A program made the position numbers and the translations under genes. Below the pieces are notes generated by a model. It ran no database searches, was not told where the DNA came from, and saw only the letters and a list, made by a program, of their open reading frames with translations. A stretch of 64,000 nucleotides of DNA from Pectinophora gossypiella (lineage: Eukaryota > Arthropoda > Insecta > Lepidoptera > Gelechiidae): positions 13,137,001 through 13,201,000 of the forward strand of contig NC_065417.1 of assembly GCF_024362695.1 (NCBI RefSeq), read 5' to 3'. This document shows, in pieces, positions 10,845 to 21,850 of this stretch. Within the stretch, counting starts at the first letter, position 1. Each line of letters opens with the position of its first letter.

Positions 10845-11130
10845 TCCTGCAGACACCGCCTAATTTTATTTTAGGTTATATCCGTCATTTTCGTATCCGT
10901 CGAAAAGGAAAGGGACGGATGATTCACAGCTCTTAATTTTAGGAAGAATGAGTAAATTAATGTGTCGGGTTATTGACTGACGTAAAATTTTTAGACGGTT
11001 GGTTTAGATTTGTGCTTAAAATTGACGTGTGTTCCATAAATTTTATGCTTGTCGATTACCCGTCCCTTTCCTTTTCGGCGGATAAGAAAAGGACAGATAT
11101 AACTTAAAATAAAATTAGATGGTATTTACA
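10845..11130. mobile_element. Palindromic MITE (family M1)
   Basis: The ends are inverted ('cctaattttattttaggtta' against its near reverse complement at about 11100). Inner arms share 'cgaaaaggaaagggacgg'. Related copies lie at 12950-13365, 23336-23428 and 32575-32830. No coding capacity. Confidence 0.75.
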
Positions 11131-11136
11131 GGAATT

Positions 11137-11460
11137 AGAAAGAAAGAAAGAAAGATACGTTTATTATAAAGGGACACCACAGTAACAAGTATAAAATAAA
11201 TAACAAATATATAATATAAAACACGGAGTAACACATAACTTACAATCAAACACATAATAAAAAAAAAATTAAAAAATTAAAAGACAACATACACGAGAAA
11301 TACAAATAATTGTGTGTATGGACTGGTCAACAATGGTGGTGGTGTCCTTTATAAAAGGGCCTCACTCAGCATAAGCCGCGGCGCGAGCCACGACGCTGGT
11401 ATTCTGTGGACCCTGCTAAGTGAGGCACGGAAGCCGTGTCTCCCACAAATACGACTTGAA
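11137..11460 (-). mobile_element. Retroelement 3' end with (TTTC)n tail
   Basis: On the minus strand it ends in 'ttataataaacgtatc' plus a TTTC microsatellite (11137-11153 on the plus strand). A plus-strand copy of the same end lies at about 53560-53610. The GC-rich part 'gggcctcactcagcataagc' also occurs at 13738. 5'-truncated. Confidence 0.6.
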
Positions 11461-12038
11461 TGAATACATAATAATATTTACTTATAAAATAAAGTACTTA
11501 GTTTACAAAAACATATATTAAAAGCGTGTGTGTGTGCAGTGTATCTACAAATACATGAAAGAAATACAATAATACTTACAAAACAATGCGTATAAAACGA
11601 TAAAATAAACAAATAAATAAAGTTAGAAATGTTAGAATGTGACAAGTTAGTGTGCGTGCGGATTTGAACGAAAGAACGTAGTGTACGTTGCAACTCAAAC
11701 TGGTTTGGCCGGAGTAAAACTACCGTTAGCGGGCTTACTACGTCAACATTTTTATCAAACGCATTACGTCAGTTTCAACCGCCACTGCCGTCCGAGTGCA
11801 ACGTTTATTATGTAATCAGCTTGTACAAAAAACCCGTCGCGAAAGTTTTTTTGTGTTTTTAAAAGTGTTGGGAATAAAAATATAAATAATTGATTGATAA
11901 TAAAAAACATTCAACGAATCAGTGACCATAGTTACAATAAAAAAATAACAAATAACCCCCAATGAACAGACTAGACGCATATTTGTGTATTTTTATCGAA
12001 TTAGCACCAATGTCGCTTGTTATTTCAACTCACTCGGG
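11461..12038. other. Intergenic DNA, nothing recognised
   Basis: No gene or clear repeat boundary is seen. The sequence at about 11500-11690 may be a continuation of the neighbouring reverse-oriented retroelement. Confidence 0.35.
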
Positions 12039-12177
12039 TTAAACAGTAGGCAACTTTATTAAAACTGAAATGTATACTCTAGAAAGGTATTTAAATACCT
12101 CTAGCACACGGAAAAGTAGAACTACTCATATGGCTGGAATTTCAGCGTCTCCACCCACGCTAAATGCCTACTGTTAA
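12039..12177. mobile_element. Short MITE with TTAA ends
   Basis: TTAA (12039-12042) is followed by ACAGTAGGCA. The other end is TGCCTACTG followed by TTAA (12174-12177). Inverted ends bounded by TTAA suggest a piggyBac-like non-autonomous element of about 130 bp. Confidence 0.65.
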
Positions 12178-12189
12178 GCTCTTCATACA

Positions 12190-12350
12190 CAAGGGTTGTA
12201 CGGTCACGAGTGCTAATATAATATACACTTTGAAACCATGTCCCATTCGTTTTTTTGACAAATTGAACATTAAGTCACATTAAATGTCAAATATGACAGT
12301 GCGAAAGGGTTCTAAAATGGGTACATGATATTGCTCATGACTGTACCAAA
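12190..12350. mobile_element. Short MITE copy 2
   Basis: It shares most of its length with 8405-8580, including the inverted tips 'gtacggtcacgag' and 'ctcatgactgtacc'. Confidence 0.6.
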
Positions 12351-12713
12351 AACGATTTTTTCTACTCCTCTACTTTAATCTGGCATTTAAATAACCAAAA
12401 AGTCTAATATAAGTACATACATAATTAAACTCTTTGAAAAAGTGTACGCTCTATGGCCTATAAAAGCATTGTTTACAAAGTGTAACTGTACTATAATGTC
12501 GCCAAAAAAGCATTGTTGTTGTTTTTTTTTTGACCTGGAAACTGGCACCTTTACTTTGTTTGGTGCCATAGATATACTATAAAAAAAAAATATACATTTG
12601 CCGCCATTTTCCCATACCATTCAAAATTTACATCTTCATTTTTATAAATAAAATTTTTCTTTGTATAATTTTTGTTTCATTTAAAATTACGTCGTCGTAG
12701 AAAAAGTATTGTA
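12351..12713. other. AT-rich spacer, nothing recognised
   Basis: No gene, tRNA or structured repeat is seen. The minus-strand ORF at 12387-12620 is low-complexity. Confidence 0.4.
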
Positions 12714-12844
12714 TGCAACGTTGTATAACTAGGTCAAAAAATGCTCGTGGCGTCTCTTATTGCGATGTTCGCCAAGGCTCACATCGCAACTCACGCCACT
12801 CGCATTTTTTGACCCTTCTTATACAACTGTTGCATAAAATACTA
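12714..12844. mobile_element. Palindromic MITE, 131 bp
   Basis: Arms of about 45 bp mirror each other: 'agtattgtatgcaacgttgtat' with 'atacaactgttgcataaaatact', and 'ggtcaaaaaatgc' with 'gcattttttgacc'. The loop is GC-richer. No ORF. Confidence 0.8.
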
Positions 12845-12949
12845 TTATGTGTGCATGCAACATAAGTAACATAAATTCTGGGAATGTTTCTGAAAAACGG
12901 AGCAATAGTTATTGTAAAAAGAACTTTACTACCTAGCCTTTAGGCAGAT

Positions 12950-13365
12950 AGGCGCCGCGATTCCCGTAGACACCTCCTAATAAGTTATACCCGTCATTTT
13001 TTTTACCCGCCAAAAAGGAATGGGACGGCTGATTGTCAACTGTTAATTTTAAAACGAAAGAATAACCCCGGGTTATTCCGAATTTCGATTATTATTTATT
13101 ATAATTTCGAAATTCCGATTATTGCAAATAAAATTACATCTCACTGACTGTTTAACGTGTGCTGTCAGCTTAATTCTGTCGGGTTATTAGCCAATATAAA
13201 ATTTTGGGAGGGTTTTTTAACTTTCTGCCTAAAATTTACGTGTGTTCTATAAATTTTATACCTGTCGATTACCCGTCTCTTTCCTTTTCGGCGGATAAGA
13301 AAATGACAGATATAATAATTTAAAATAAAATTAGATGGTGTGTACTGGAATCAGCATTCAGAACA
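12950..13365. mobile_element. Palindromic MITE (family M1), larger copy
   Basis: It has the same ends as 10845-11130 ('attcccgtagacac' on the left, 'attagatggtgtgtactggaat' on the right). An AT-rich insertion lies in its middle (about 13080-13160). Confidence 0.7.
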
Positions 13366-13574
13366 GAACATTCCCATTTTGGACACATTCCCGAGTACAG
13401 CACATCACTCCTCGCGACTGTACCTATAACCCAGTTTTGGGCTAGTCAGAGGTACTTACGTCCATCACAAGATAAGCTGTGTACCCACGCTTCACCTGCG
13501 CTTAGGTGACCAACGTCATAGGTGAGCCGTATCGCCGTCTATAATCATCTTGTTAATTGAGTTAGTGAAAATTG

Positions 13575-13830
13575 CACGTAAGATAGAATAGAATAGAAAC
13601 AGTTTATTATAAAAGGACGCCACACACAAAAAAAGACAACAACATCATATCAAATTTCCCCTAAAACAATTACAAAAAAGCAAGACGGATGATTGTCGAA
13701 ATGACCATAAGGTGGTGGTGGACGTCCTGAGATAAAAGGGCCTCACTCAGCACAAGTCGCGGCGTGAACCACGACGCTGATATTATGTGGACCCTGTTGG
13801 GTGACGCACGAACATCGTATTTCCTAAACA
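13575..13830 (-). mobile_element. Retroelement 3' fragment, reverse orientation
   Basis: It shares 'cagtttattataaa.gga', 'gggcctcactcagcacaag' and 'gtggaccctg' with 11160-11430. It is 5'-truncated and non-coding. Confidence 0.6.
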
Positions 13831-13861
13831 TGTGTTAATGGTGTATATGTCACCGTAAAAT

Positions 13862-14010
13862 TGTAAATAACGTTAGATTATAATCTATCTCGTGAGATGG
13901 TGAACTGTCGAAAAATTGTGAATCGTAACATATTGCTTACAATTTAACGCATTATTTTTCGGTAGATTATAATTTATCGAAGTGCGGAAGTGAAACCGTC
14001 AAATTGTGAA
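13862..14010 (+). repeat. Left terminal inverted repeat of the integrase transposon
   Basis: It pairs with 17388-17531 at roughly 85-90% identity by eye. The arm contains a 16-base palindromic core ('gattataatctatc' region) found twice in it, near 13876 and 13965. This suggests paired transposase-binding sites. Confidence 0.85.
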
Positions 14011-14349
14011 ACGAAACGCACCTTGCGCGCTGATTGGTTGAAAGGTATATGCCTCGCGCCGCCATGTTTGTTTCTTAATTCTTAATTCGTTTGTTGTCGA
14101 ATGTAAACAAACAGTGTTTTGGTGATTATAAATTGATTTCGTGCCGAAAATAACTCACAGTATTAGAATTCGTTATATTAAATTATTGTGAAAGTGAAAT
14201 GAATCTGTGATTAACAAAATAAGAGAAGTTTGAATGATAAATAAGTTAGTGTTAGTCACCGAACATAGTCTAAATTCTTACATACATTTTACGTGTTTTA
14301 ATATTTTTATGCTTGTGAATCAATGTGAACTTATTTAATAACATTTATA

Positions 14350-16545
14350 ATGTCGGATATTCAGCCTGTCCATCAACAAAGCTCAGAAATACCAGCTATT
14401 GTTAATCAGGATGAATTTACCATAGAATTACAAAACTATTACAGTGGGCATAATGAAAATAGTAAAAAATTACAATGGACAAATCAAAGAATACAAAGTG
14501 TGATTAAATTGTTAGACGAGTACAACACAATAAAATCTCAAGGTAAGCGACCAACAACCAAGCATTACCATCATGCTAGAAAATACGATGTAATGAATAT
14601 TGGTAACCAGAAAGTTTTAATAATGAAGAGAAAGGATATCTCTGATCCTGTAGTACAAATAATTCCAACGGATGAGTATTATCAAAAGATACTCGACGCA
14701 CATATTGCCACTGGACATGGACGTCGAGACAAAATTGTTCACACCTTGAAAGATAAATATGTGGTGCCAATATTTGCAGTTTCAATATTCCTAAATTTGT
14801 GTAAAACATGTCTAGCAAAGAAAAGCTTTCCAAAAAAAGGAATAGTCGTAAAACCGTTGATTTCTGACGACTTCAATCGAAGGGGACAAATAGATCTTGT
14901 AGACTTCCAAACGTCTCCAGATCAAGAATATGAATGGTTGTTACAATATCAGGATCATTTAACAAAATTCTGTTTTTTGCGACCGTTAAAAAGCAAACAG
15001 GCTAAAGAAGTGGCAATCGAAATTCTTAAGATTTTTTTGGAAGTTGGCTGTCCACATATCCTCCAAAGTGATAATGGACGCGAGTTCACAGCATCTGTGC
15101 TTAAAGAAATAGTCAGTTTGTGGCCTGCTTGTAAAATAATTAATGGAAGACCCAGATATCCGCAAAGCCAAGGAAGTATAGAGCGTTCAAATCAGGATAT
15201 AAAAAATATGATTCGAGCCTGGATGACAGATAATAAATCTACTAATTGGTCCATTGGGTGCTATTTCGTTCAGTTCCAAAAAAATTCATCTTACCATTCA
15301 ACAATAGCTCGATCTCCATATAAAGCCTTGTTTGGTGAGGATCCAAAACTTGGACTCTCATCCACCTACTTATCTAAAAATATAATATCCAAATTAGAAA
15401 ATGAAGAAGATTTGCAAAAATTGTTTGAAGAGATTAATAACAACAAAGAACAAAATTCAGAAAACGATCAAGAAGACAACAAAGAACAAAATTCAGAAAA
15501 ACATCAAGAAGACAACACAGAACAAAATTCAGAAAAAGATCAAGAAGAGGAAGAACAGGAAAACGTAAATACAATAAATATTTCAAAAATTGACACTCTG
15601 AACATTAAACAAGAAGAAATAACAGCAGCAAGTCATGAAATAATTATGTTGGAACAAATTAACACTGAAAACAATCCTAAACTACATTCTGCTTTACATG
15701 AGAATTTACCTGTAGTTACAGAGGTTATTATTCATAAACCAGATAATATGCAGGAAAAAACATCTTTAAAAAGTACGAATAGCATAAATTCAGAAAATCA
15801 AGGGAAAGTAGATGAAAATATTTACAAAGTATCTGAAGCTTATACATGTACCAAATGCAAGAAAATAGTTCAGGCCATATGTGGAGTCGTATCTGAGGAA
15901 AATGAGGGCTATGGATCGCAATTGCTTTGCACTTTGTGTGTGAATGAACGTAACATCGTACAAGAAAGAACACAATCACACAAAAATTTAAAAAGAGCGG
16001 CAGATAAAATGTTATCCACATCGTCTAAGAAATTTAAAGATATGAGTACTGGTTCAACTGTATTAGTTGAGGTTCCAAAAGTTGATATAGGACCTTTGGA
16101 CAGTAAAAACTTGATTGGAAAAGTTTTAATGAAAAAGAACGAGTTATATCAAGTTGGTACTGCTTCTGGCATAATCAAAGATTGGATGTCTCGAAATGCT
16201 CTTCTTTCCTGTCCAAATGCAGAACTACTCATTGACATTCCAGAGGTCAGTATTAATTTACTTTTTAATGTTACCCTAATAATACATTTTTGCAATATAT
16301 TTTACAGCGATACCTTTTACTTCAAACTGTAACATTAAGATTTACCTTAATTTTTGTTTCAGGTTACATTACCGTTGAGAACTGTTGCATCAATGTCTTC
16401 ATCATTTGGCGGACAAGGGATGAAACAATGCAATTGCAAAAAAAATAAAAATGGACAATGCGTTTCCAATAAGTGTAATTGCAAAAAAGCCAATGTTCTT
16501 TGTAACTCCAGGTGCCACAGTTCGTTGACATGCAACAATAAATGA
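14350..16545 (+). CDS. Integrase-like DDE transposase, two exons (KRBA2/Ginger type)
   Basis: Exons are 14350-16245 and 16363-16545. The intron has a GT donor after ...DIPE and a 'tttgtttcag' acceptor. Spliced length is 692 residues. An HHCC integrase zinc finger is visible (H118, H123, C151, C154). The rve catalytic core follows with D182 (in IDLVDFQ), D241 (in QSDNGREF) and E278 (in QGSIERSN), so D-E spacing is 36. After it come three tandem copies of an acidic E-Q-N-S-E-K/N unit (about 370-395) and a CxxC...CxxC finger at about 500-540. Exon 2 ends in a cysteine-rich CXC/tesmin-like tail (QCNCKKN...CNCKKANVLC). This order is typical of arthropod proteins annotated as KRAB-A domain-containing 2-like, derived from Ginger transposons. 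All catalytic residues are intact and no stop interrupts the frame, so it may be active. Reading through the intron gives a shorter 660-residue form. Confidence 0.88.
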
Positions 16546-16839
16546 ACATTTTTATTGGTGCAATTTACTTTTATTTTCTAATAGATAATTTTGTTACGTT
16601 TTCAAAACATTAATTCATGTATTAGAATTGTTTTTTAAAATTTTAATTTTATTTTATGATCGTTTTTTTCTAACAGAAAACGCATTATTTTTTCAATTTT
16701 AATTTGTGTTTGAGGAGAAAACATTGTTACGTTTCAGATTTTTTATTTTCATACATTTTTTTCTTATCATGTGATGTCAGAATTATTGATTATCTACTAA
16801 ATAATAAATAAATACTTGATGTCCCAATTCTTGAAGTGC

Positions 16840-17238
16840 TTTTTTTTGTTTTGGTTTTCCCCGAAGGGTAAGGCAAAGGGAACTATGCCCATACAGCCAT
16901 GTCTTACGTATTTTTTTTCTTGATGATTAATGAAATGATGAAAGGTGATGATAATGAAACCTAAGCCCCCACCCTCGGAGTAGACTCCTACTCCGAACCC
17001 CAAACGAATTAACTCAAAAGTCCGCATAAACTTTCGAGTTATGAAGCGGCTTCCTGGCACGAAGCGAAAATAGGCAGATACACTTTGTTTATTGAATACT
17101 CCGATATAATAACACTCGCGAATGTCTTCCGACTAACTTAATGCGATCATTAACCACAAAACACCACTTCGTATTAATTATTTAGATTATTCAATGAAGA
17201 AAGCAACTGTCCCGTTCCCGTTTTCCGCCAAAAAGCCA
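16840..17238 (-). mobile_element. Poly-A retroposon family P, copy A
   Basis: On the minus strand it starts 'tatggctttttggcggaaaa' and ends with 'ggggaaaaccaaaacaaaaaa'. It is flanked by a direct repeat of about 30 bp, 'aaatacttgatgt.ccaatt' plus 'cttgaagtgc' (about 16810-16839 and 17240-17269, one mismatch). This is the signature of target-primed reverse transcription. The insertion lies inside the integrase transposon and is therefore younger than it. Confidence 0.85.
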
Positions 17239-17387
17239 TAAATACTTGATGTTCCAATTCTTGAAGTGCATTTATTTTATTTGACTGGCACCTGTGTTTT
17301 ATTCCTAACTCTATGGACACAGAACCGTCTACTGTAAGGCCGACCAATCAGGGACAGCCGTCGGACATTTGACAATTTGACGATTGT

Positions 17388-17531
17388 AAGATTGTGATTT
17401 AACAATTTCACTTCGATAGATTATAATCTGGCGAATAATAATACGTTAAATTGTAAGCAGTATATTACGGTTCACAATTTTTCGACAGTTCACAATCTCG
17501 CGAGATAGATTATAATCTAACGTTATTTACA
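17388..17531 (-). repeat. Right terminal inverted repeat of the integrase transposon
   Basis: It is the reverse complement of the left terminus, ending CGTTATTTACA at 17531. The internal part carries the second pair of 'gattataatct' motifs. Confidence 0.85.
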
Positions 17532-17773
17532 ATAAATCAATAACACTACTCATTGGTGCAAGTCCAGTACCAGGTAAGTAAGTCGGTGACACACAGGACT
17601 CAAACTTCAAAGAAAAAGACAATTCGTGGAAAAATAAATAGCTGAACACGTTCTATTCTCTGTATTATATTCCCACGCTATATGGTTGAGTGATGGACTA
17701 TTTTGTTGAATAAGATTATCTAAGATCTTTTCTACCACTCTAGAGCGAATAAATTTATTTCATTTCATTATAT

Positions 17774-18158
17774 GGCTTTTTGGCGGGAAACGGGAACGGG
17801 ACAGTTGCTTTCTTCATTGAATAATCTAAATAATTAATACGAAGTGGTGTTTTGTGGTTAATGATCGCATTAAGTTAGTCGGAAGACATTCGCGAGTGTT
17901 ATTATATAGGAGTATTCAATAAACAAATTGTATCTGCCTATTTTCGCTTCGTGCCAGGAAGCCGCTTCATAACTCGAAAGTTTATGCGGACTTTTGAGTT
18001 AATTCGTTTGGGGTTCGGAGTAGGAGTCTACTCCGAGGGTGGGGCTTAGGTTTCATCATCATCATCTTTCATCAATCATCAATAAAAAAAATACGTAAGA
18101 CATGGCTGTATGGGCATAGTTCCCTTTGCCTTACCCTTCGGGGAAAACCAAAACAAAA
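17774..18158 (+). mobile_element. Poly-A retroposon family P, copy B
   Basis: A full-length copy in the forward orientation: start 'tggctttttggcgggaaac', end 'gaaaaccaaaacaaaaaaaaa'. It is flanked by a 13-bp direct repeat 'tcatttcattata' (just before 17774, and about 18162-18174). It is the cleanest example of the family in the window. Confidence 0.88.
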
Positions 18159-18329
18159 AAAAATCATTTCATTATAAGCAAGCCGCTAGACAAACTCGAA
18201 CTTTTCAAAATATTGCTGCGACGTAACGCCCCCGTTGACATTTCTGTGTGTAGGTACCTATCATTATTAACCTACAATAAGCACAAAGATGTGACTAGAG
18301 AAGACCCTTACATTAAGTAATTAGGTATA

Positions 18330-20095
18330 ATAATAATATGCAAACTTCTTGCAGTGGAGGCCGATGGCGAAAAGTAAAGGACTTGTGGGTGGCGCGGCCT
18401 ACCTGAAACATAAATAGCCTACATTGTCCTCCCACTTTTGGGCACAGGCATTCCCCTCAATCAACTGAAGGGGGAAGCATACTCCACCACGTTGCTACAT
18501 GGCTCTCCACGTCGACAGGGTTTTAAGTCCTCAAGGCGAGGACGTTAATGTCAACTTTATACCAAAAATCCTTGGCTGAGGCTAAGTCAAGTGGGAGAAG
18601 TTTCGAGTTAATATCTTAGAATACGGGTATAAGGATCGACGATTTAACACTTTCAAGGACTGAACGTCTACGGGCGTTCCGATTCCAAGGTACCATACTA
18701 CCTATTGTGAACCATCAATGACCCATGGTCTCTGTCCGTGAAAGGGTTAACGGTGTTACGTTTTGGAAGTTGTATAAAGTGCGTCGCGCTATGAGAACTT
18801 CGTTAGCGCGTTTCAGGCATAGATAGCATAGATAGTTCGTCCGCCACACGTTTATCGAACCACAAAGTAATTATGGATGAAATCTTATTACAAGAACTAA
18901 CTTACGAAGACGTGATTTGTAAGTCACGTAACAATAACTCTATTTTGAGTCTAGCAACGTTTGTGATTGACGTCAAAGCATATTATTCCATCACGCTACT
19001 TATGCGGAGCCTATCGATCATCTTCAACTAAGGAAACTATTTTACTTGACGTCTGAACTAATATTACGTGATGGTTCTTATAGAAGAGATTATAACGAAA
19101 ACAAGGTCAGTCGTTGGTCTGTCGCTGGGTGGATTTTCATCTACAATTTTTTTAGTTAGGTACAGTCAATTAAAAAACAGGCAGCTTGTGCTCAAAGCAC
19201 AGATATATAATATAAGTTTAAGACTATAACTCATATCCCAATTAAGTACTTTCCTAATTTGAAAATAAAATACTTTTCATCCATTAACTGGCTCGGTGAA
19301 GGTCGTTCTATGGTGGGATCTTAGTCTATAAGATTAACCCTTAATCAGGCCCCATGTGCACTGGCATTAAAACATATTTTTAAATATGGTGTGGTCTTAA
19401 TTTTTACCTCTACAATGTATACCTAGGATCTGTTTCTTAAAAAATAATAAAATTAAGACAACAACAAAGTGGTCGTATTATGCACTATGCCTGTTAAGGA
19501 GCTCTCTGTCGTTTTATAATTTGTTTCCATTATCCTTATTTTTAATTAGGAACTGCATATGAAATTCTGATTCTGATAAAGACAGCTCTAAAGATGACAA
19601 AAACGTTTTCTTTTTTCTATTCTTATTTATGAATTTCAATAAAGAAAAATGTAACAATAAGTCCGATATATTATCACGCTTTTCTATGACATCACAGATC
19701 ACAGGAACAGTCAACATGCATACGTAAATCACGTCTGTAATCATTAATGGGATGGACAGAGCCATAAATAAAGACAACTTTACTGTTGATACGAAGTCCT
19801 ATGATGATGCGATGATGTTATTCAATGCGTGCGCGTAAACCGCCATAGAAACATATCCCGCCCACAACAAACTAAAACATCCACTTTATGTACATGGTAC
19901 ACAAGTAAAATGTACACTAGAGCTCATTTATAGCTTTAAACTACATGTTGCTCGTTTTATTCCGTACTGGTTATTGCATGTGGAGCTCAAACGACCATGC
20001 ATAGAATGTAATGTAGTTGCCTGGTCCCAAAGCAGTTATTAGGCGATTGTATAGGTACCTACAATCACCTAATGACCGCTTCCGTGGTCTAACAG
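18330..20095. other. Intergenic DNA with repeat fragments
   Basis: No gene is recognised. About 18405-18520 is the 3' half of a family A SINE in reverse ('ggcacaggcattcccctcaatc'). About 18546-18670 is a repeat also found near 22668 and, inverted, 29095-29215. The 19650-19740 part resembles blocks at 8740 and 24880 ('atgac.tcacag'). The remainder shows nothing. Confidence 0.45.
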
Positions 20096-20172
20096 CTTCC
20101 GTGGTCTAGTGGTTAGAGCGTTAGGCTCTCGATCTGGAGGCCCGGGTTCGATTCCCGACGGGGACATTGGTT
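20096..20172 (+). mobile_element. SINE head (family A), separated from its body
   Basis: The tRNA-like head 'cttccgtggtctagtggtta' with B-box 'gggttcgattccc' ends at '...ggggacattg'. The matching SINE body resumes at 21593, so the SINE was split by insertion of the LINE between them. By itself the head could be mistaken for a tRNA gene. Confidence 0.8.
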
Positions 20173-21592
20173 TACAATAAATAACCTAGTTTTGAATGGA
20201 AAGAAAACAAAATGTATTAAATTCAGTTTACCTAACGTAAATTCTGCTGATTGTGATATACTTCTAAATAACCAGAAACTAGACTTTGTTAAAAATACAG
20301 TTTTTCTGGGATTAAATATTGATGATAGACTCAAATGGGACACACATATTAAATCATTATCAGGTAGACTTAGCTCAGCTGCATTTGCAGTCAAAAGGAT
20401 TAGAGAACTGACTGACGTGACGACTGCAAGATTGGTATATTTTAGCTACTTCCATAGTATTATGTCGTATGGTATTTTGCTTTGGGGTAGAGCAGCTGAT
20501 ATTGAAACCGTTTTCATTCTACAAAAAAGGGCAATCAGATCTATCTACAAACTGAGATGCCGCGATTCTCTCAGAGAATTTTTTAAAGAGATTTCCATTA
20601 TGACTGTGCCTTGTCAATACATATATATGAACATTATGTATGTTAGGAAAAATTTACACTTATATTTAAGAAACTGTGATAAGCACAAATACAACCTAAG
20701 GAATAAGAACAAATTAGCAGTTCCTAGTTCCAGACTATCCAAAATTAGCACATCATTTGTAGCGCTGTGTGTGCGATACTATAATAAGATACCAGAAGAT
20801 GTACTAGGCCTTTCGGGAAACATGTTTAAGAATGTTATAAAAACTACTTTAATCAGTAAAGCTTATTATAAAGTAGGAGACTATCTTAAAGATAATAATA
20901 TTAAATGGATTACTTCAGCTCAACACAAGAAAGACAAGAATGTTTGCAATAAAAACTTGGCCCTAAAATACTGAATTTGAAATAACTTTGTAAGTGGATT
21001 AAAAAGGATTGTGAAACACTTGATGATATTTGAACAGTAGAGTACTTTTTTTTTTTATATCCAGGCGGAGGATTTTGAGCTTCTTTATATAAGTGGTGCA
21101 TGCTCGCCTCGAAATGTTCGTGTACGCGGTGGCGTCCGGAAGACGGGTCGCACCTTTCCCTCAAAAATGTGCGAAGGGAGCGATGGCTGGCTTTCGCGTC
21201 AACTCGTGATCGGGTGCTGCGTATGTGGACAGGCCTGCTTCTGTCAGGAAGCTCATAAAACACTGTTTCTGTGATAAAGTCACATAAACTCTTTATTTTT
21301 CACTTTCCTTCCACCGACTGTAATTGGAATACCATTGTATTTAAGTCTATAAATTATGTAATACAAACTGGATTAAAAGAAAAGAAAGGAAAACATGAAA
21401 CAGTAGGACTAGGGCCCTGTGCTGGGAGGTTTTCTGGCCACGTCTTTCCCTCAGCGTTACAGATTCCGATGTGGTAGTAGTTTTACAGCTAGTTACATAA
21501 TAAGTATGTAATTTAATTATGTTTGACGTTCAAAAAGCGCTAACTTTGTAAGCCAATTTTGAAAAATAAATATTTTTGAATTTTGAATTTTT
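20173..21592 (+). mobile_element. 5'-truncated non-LTR retrotransposon inside a SINE
   Basis: It contains the C-terminal part of a reverse transcriptase, then a 3' UTR of about 600 bp that matches 4464-4916. The tail is 'ttttgaattttgaattttt'. The SINE sequence on either side (head to 20172, body from 21593) shows where it landed. Confidence 0.8.
20192..20974 (+). pseudogene. Reverse-transcriptase C-terminus of a CR1/Jockey-group LINE
   Basis: The 260-codon frame starts downstream of the catalytic YxDD box. It holds the RT thumb region (FLGLNIDDRLKWDTHI), the SAAFAVKRIR segment, the conserved SIMSYGILLWG and a C-terminal YYKVGDYL motif followed by a natural stop. In insect non-LTR elements these follow the RT palm. 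The endonuclease and RT palm are absent because of 5' truncation, so it cannot encode active protein. The frame is otherwise unbroken, so the insertion is fairly recent. The initiating Met is not a real start. Confidence 0.85.
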
Positions 21593-21850
21593 GAAATCAC
21601 TTTGTGAGACTGTCCTTTGTTTGGTAAGGACTTTTCAGGCTTGAATCGCCTGATTGTCCGAAAAAGTAAGATGATTCCGTGCTTCGGAGGGCACGCTAAG
21701 CCGTTGGTCCCGGCTATTAGCCGTAAAAACACCTCCGCCAACCCGCATTGGAACAGCGTGGTGGAGTATGCTCCGTACTCCCTCCGGTTGATTGAGGGGA
21801 GGCCTCTGCCCAGCAGTGGGACGTATATAGGCTGTTTATGTATAGGTACC
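21593..21850 (+). mobile_element. SINE body (family A), second half of the split copy
   Basis: It matches 63660-63911: 'aaatc.ctttgtgagactgt', 'gcttcggagggcacg', 'ggtggagtatgctcc', 'cccagcagtgggacgtat'. Confidence 0.85.

Larger units (their letters stand above)
13862..17531 (+). mobile_element. Integrase-type DNA transposon (Ginger/KRBA2-like), apparently complete
   Basis: The ends are inverted repeats about 150 bp long: 13862 to about 14010, and about 17388 to 17531. The outermost bases are TGTAAATAACG...CGTTATTTACA, so the element starts TGT and ends ACA, as integrase-type transposons do. Both arms share 'ttagattataatctatctcg', 'aactgtcgaaaaattgtgaa' and 'gcttacaatttaacg'. An intact two-exon transposase lies inside. 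A 400-bp retroposon (16840-17238) was inserted later, so the element itself is about 3.27 kb. Flanks are A/T-rich and give no exact target-site duplication (aaaat on the left, ataaa on the right). Confidence 0.88.

Noticed and set aside
16797..17060. 87-codon minus-strand ORF, also seen at 42745-42951 and 54885-55070
   Set aside because: It recurs only because it lies in retroposon family P. The frame breaks differently in each copy, so there is no sign of protein-level constraint.
20096..20172. tRNA gene
   Set aside because: It has a B-box and tRNA-like sequence, but the same head is fused to a SINE body at 63587-63911 and its own body lies at 21593-21850. It is a SINE head.
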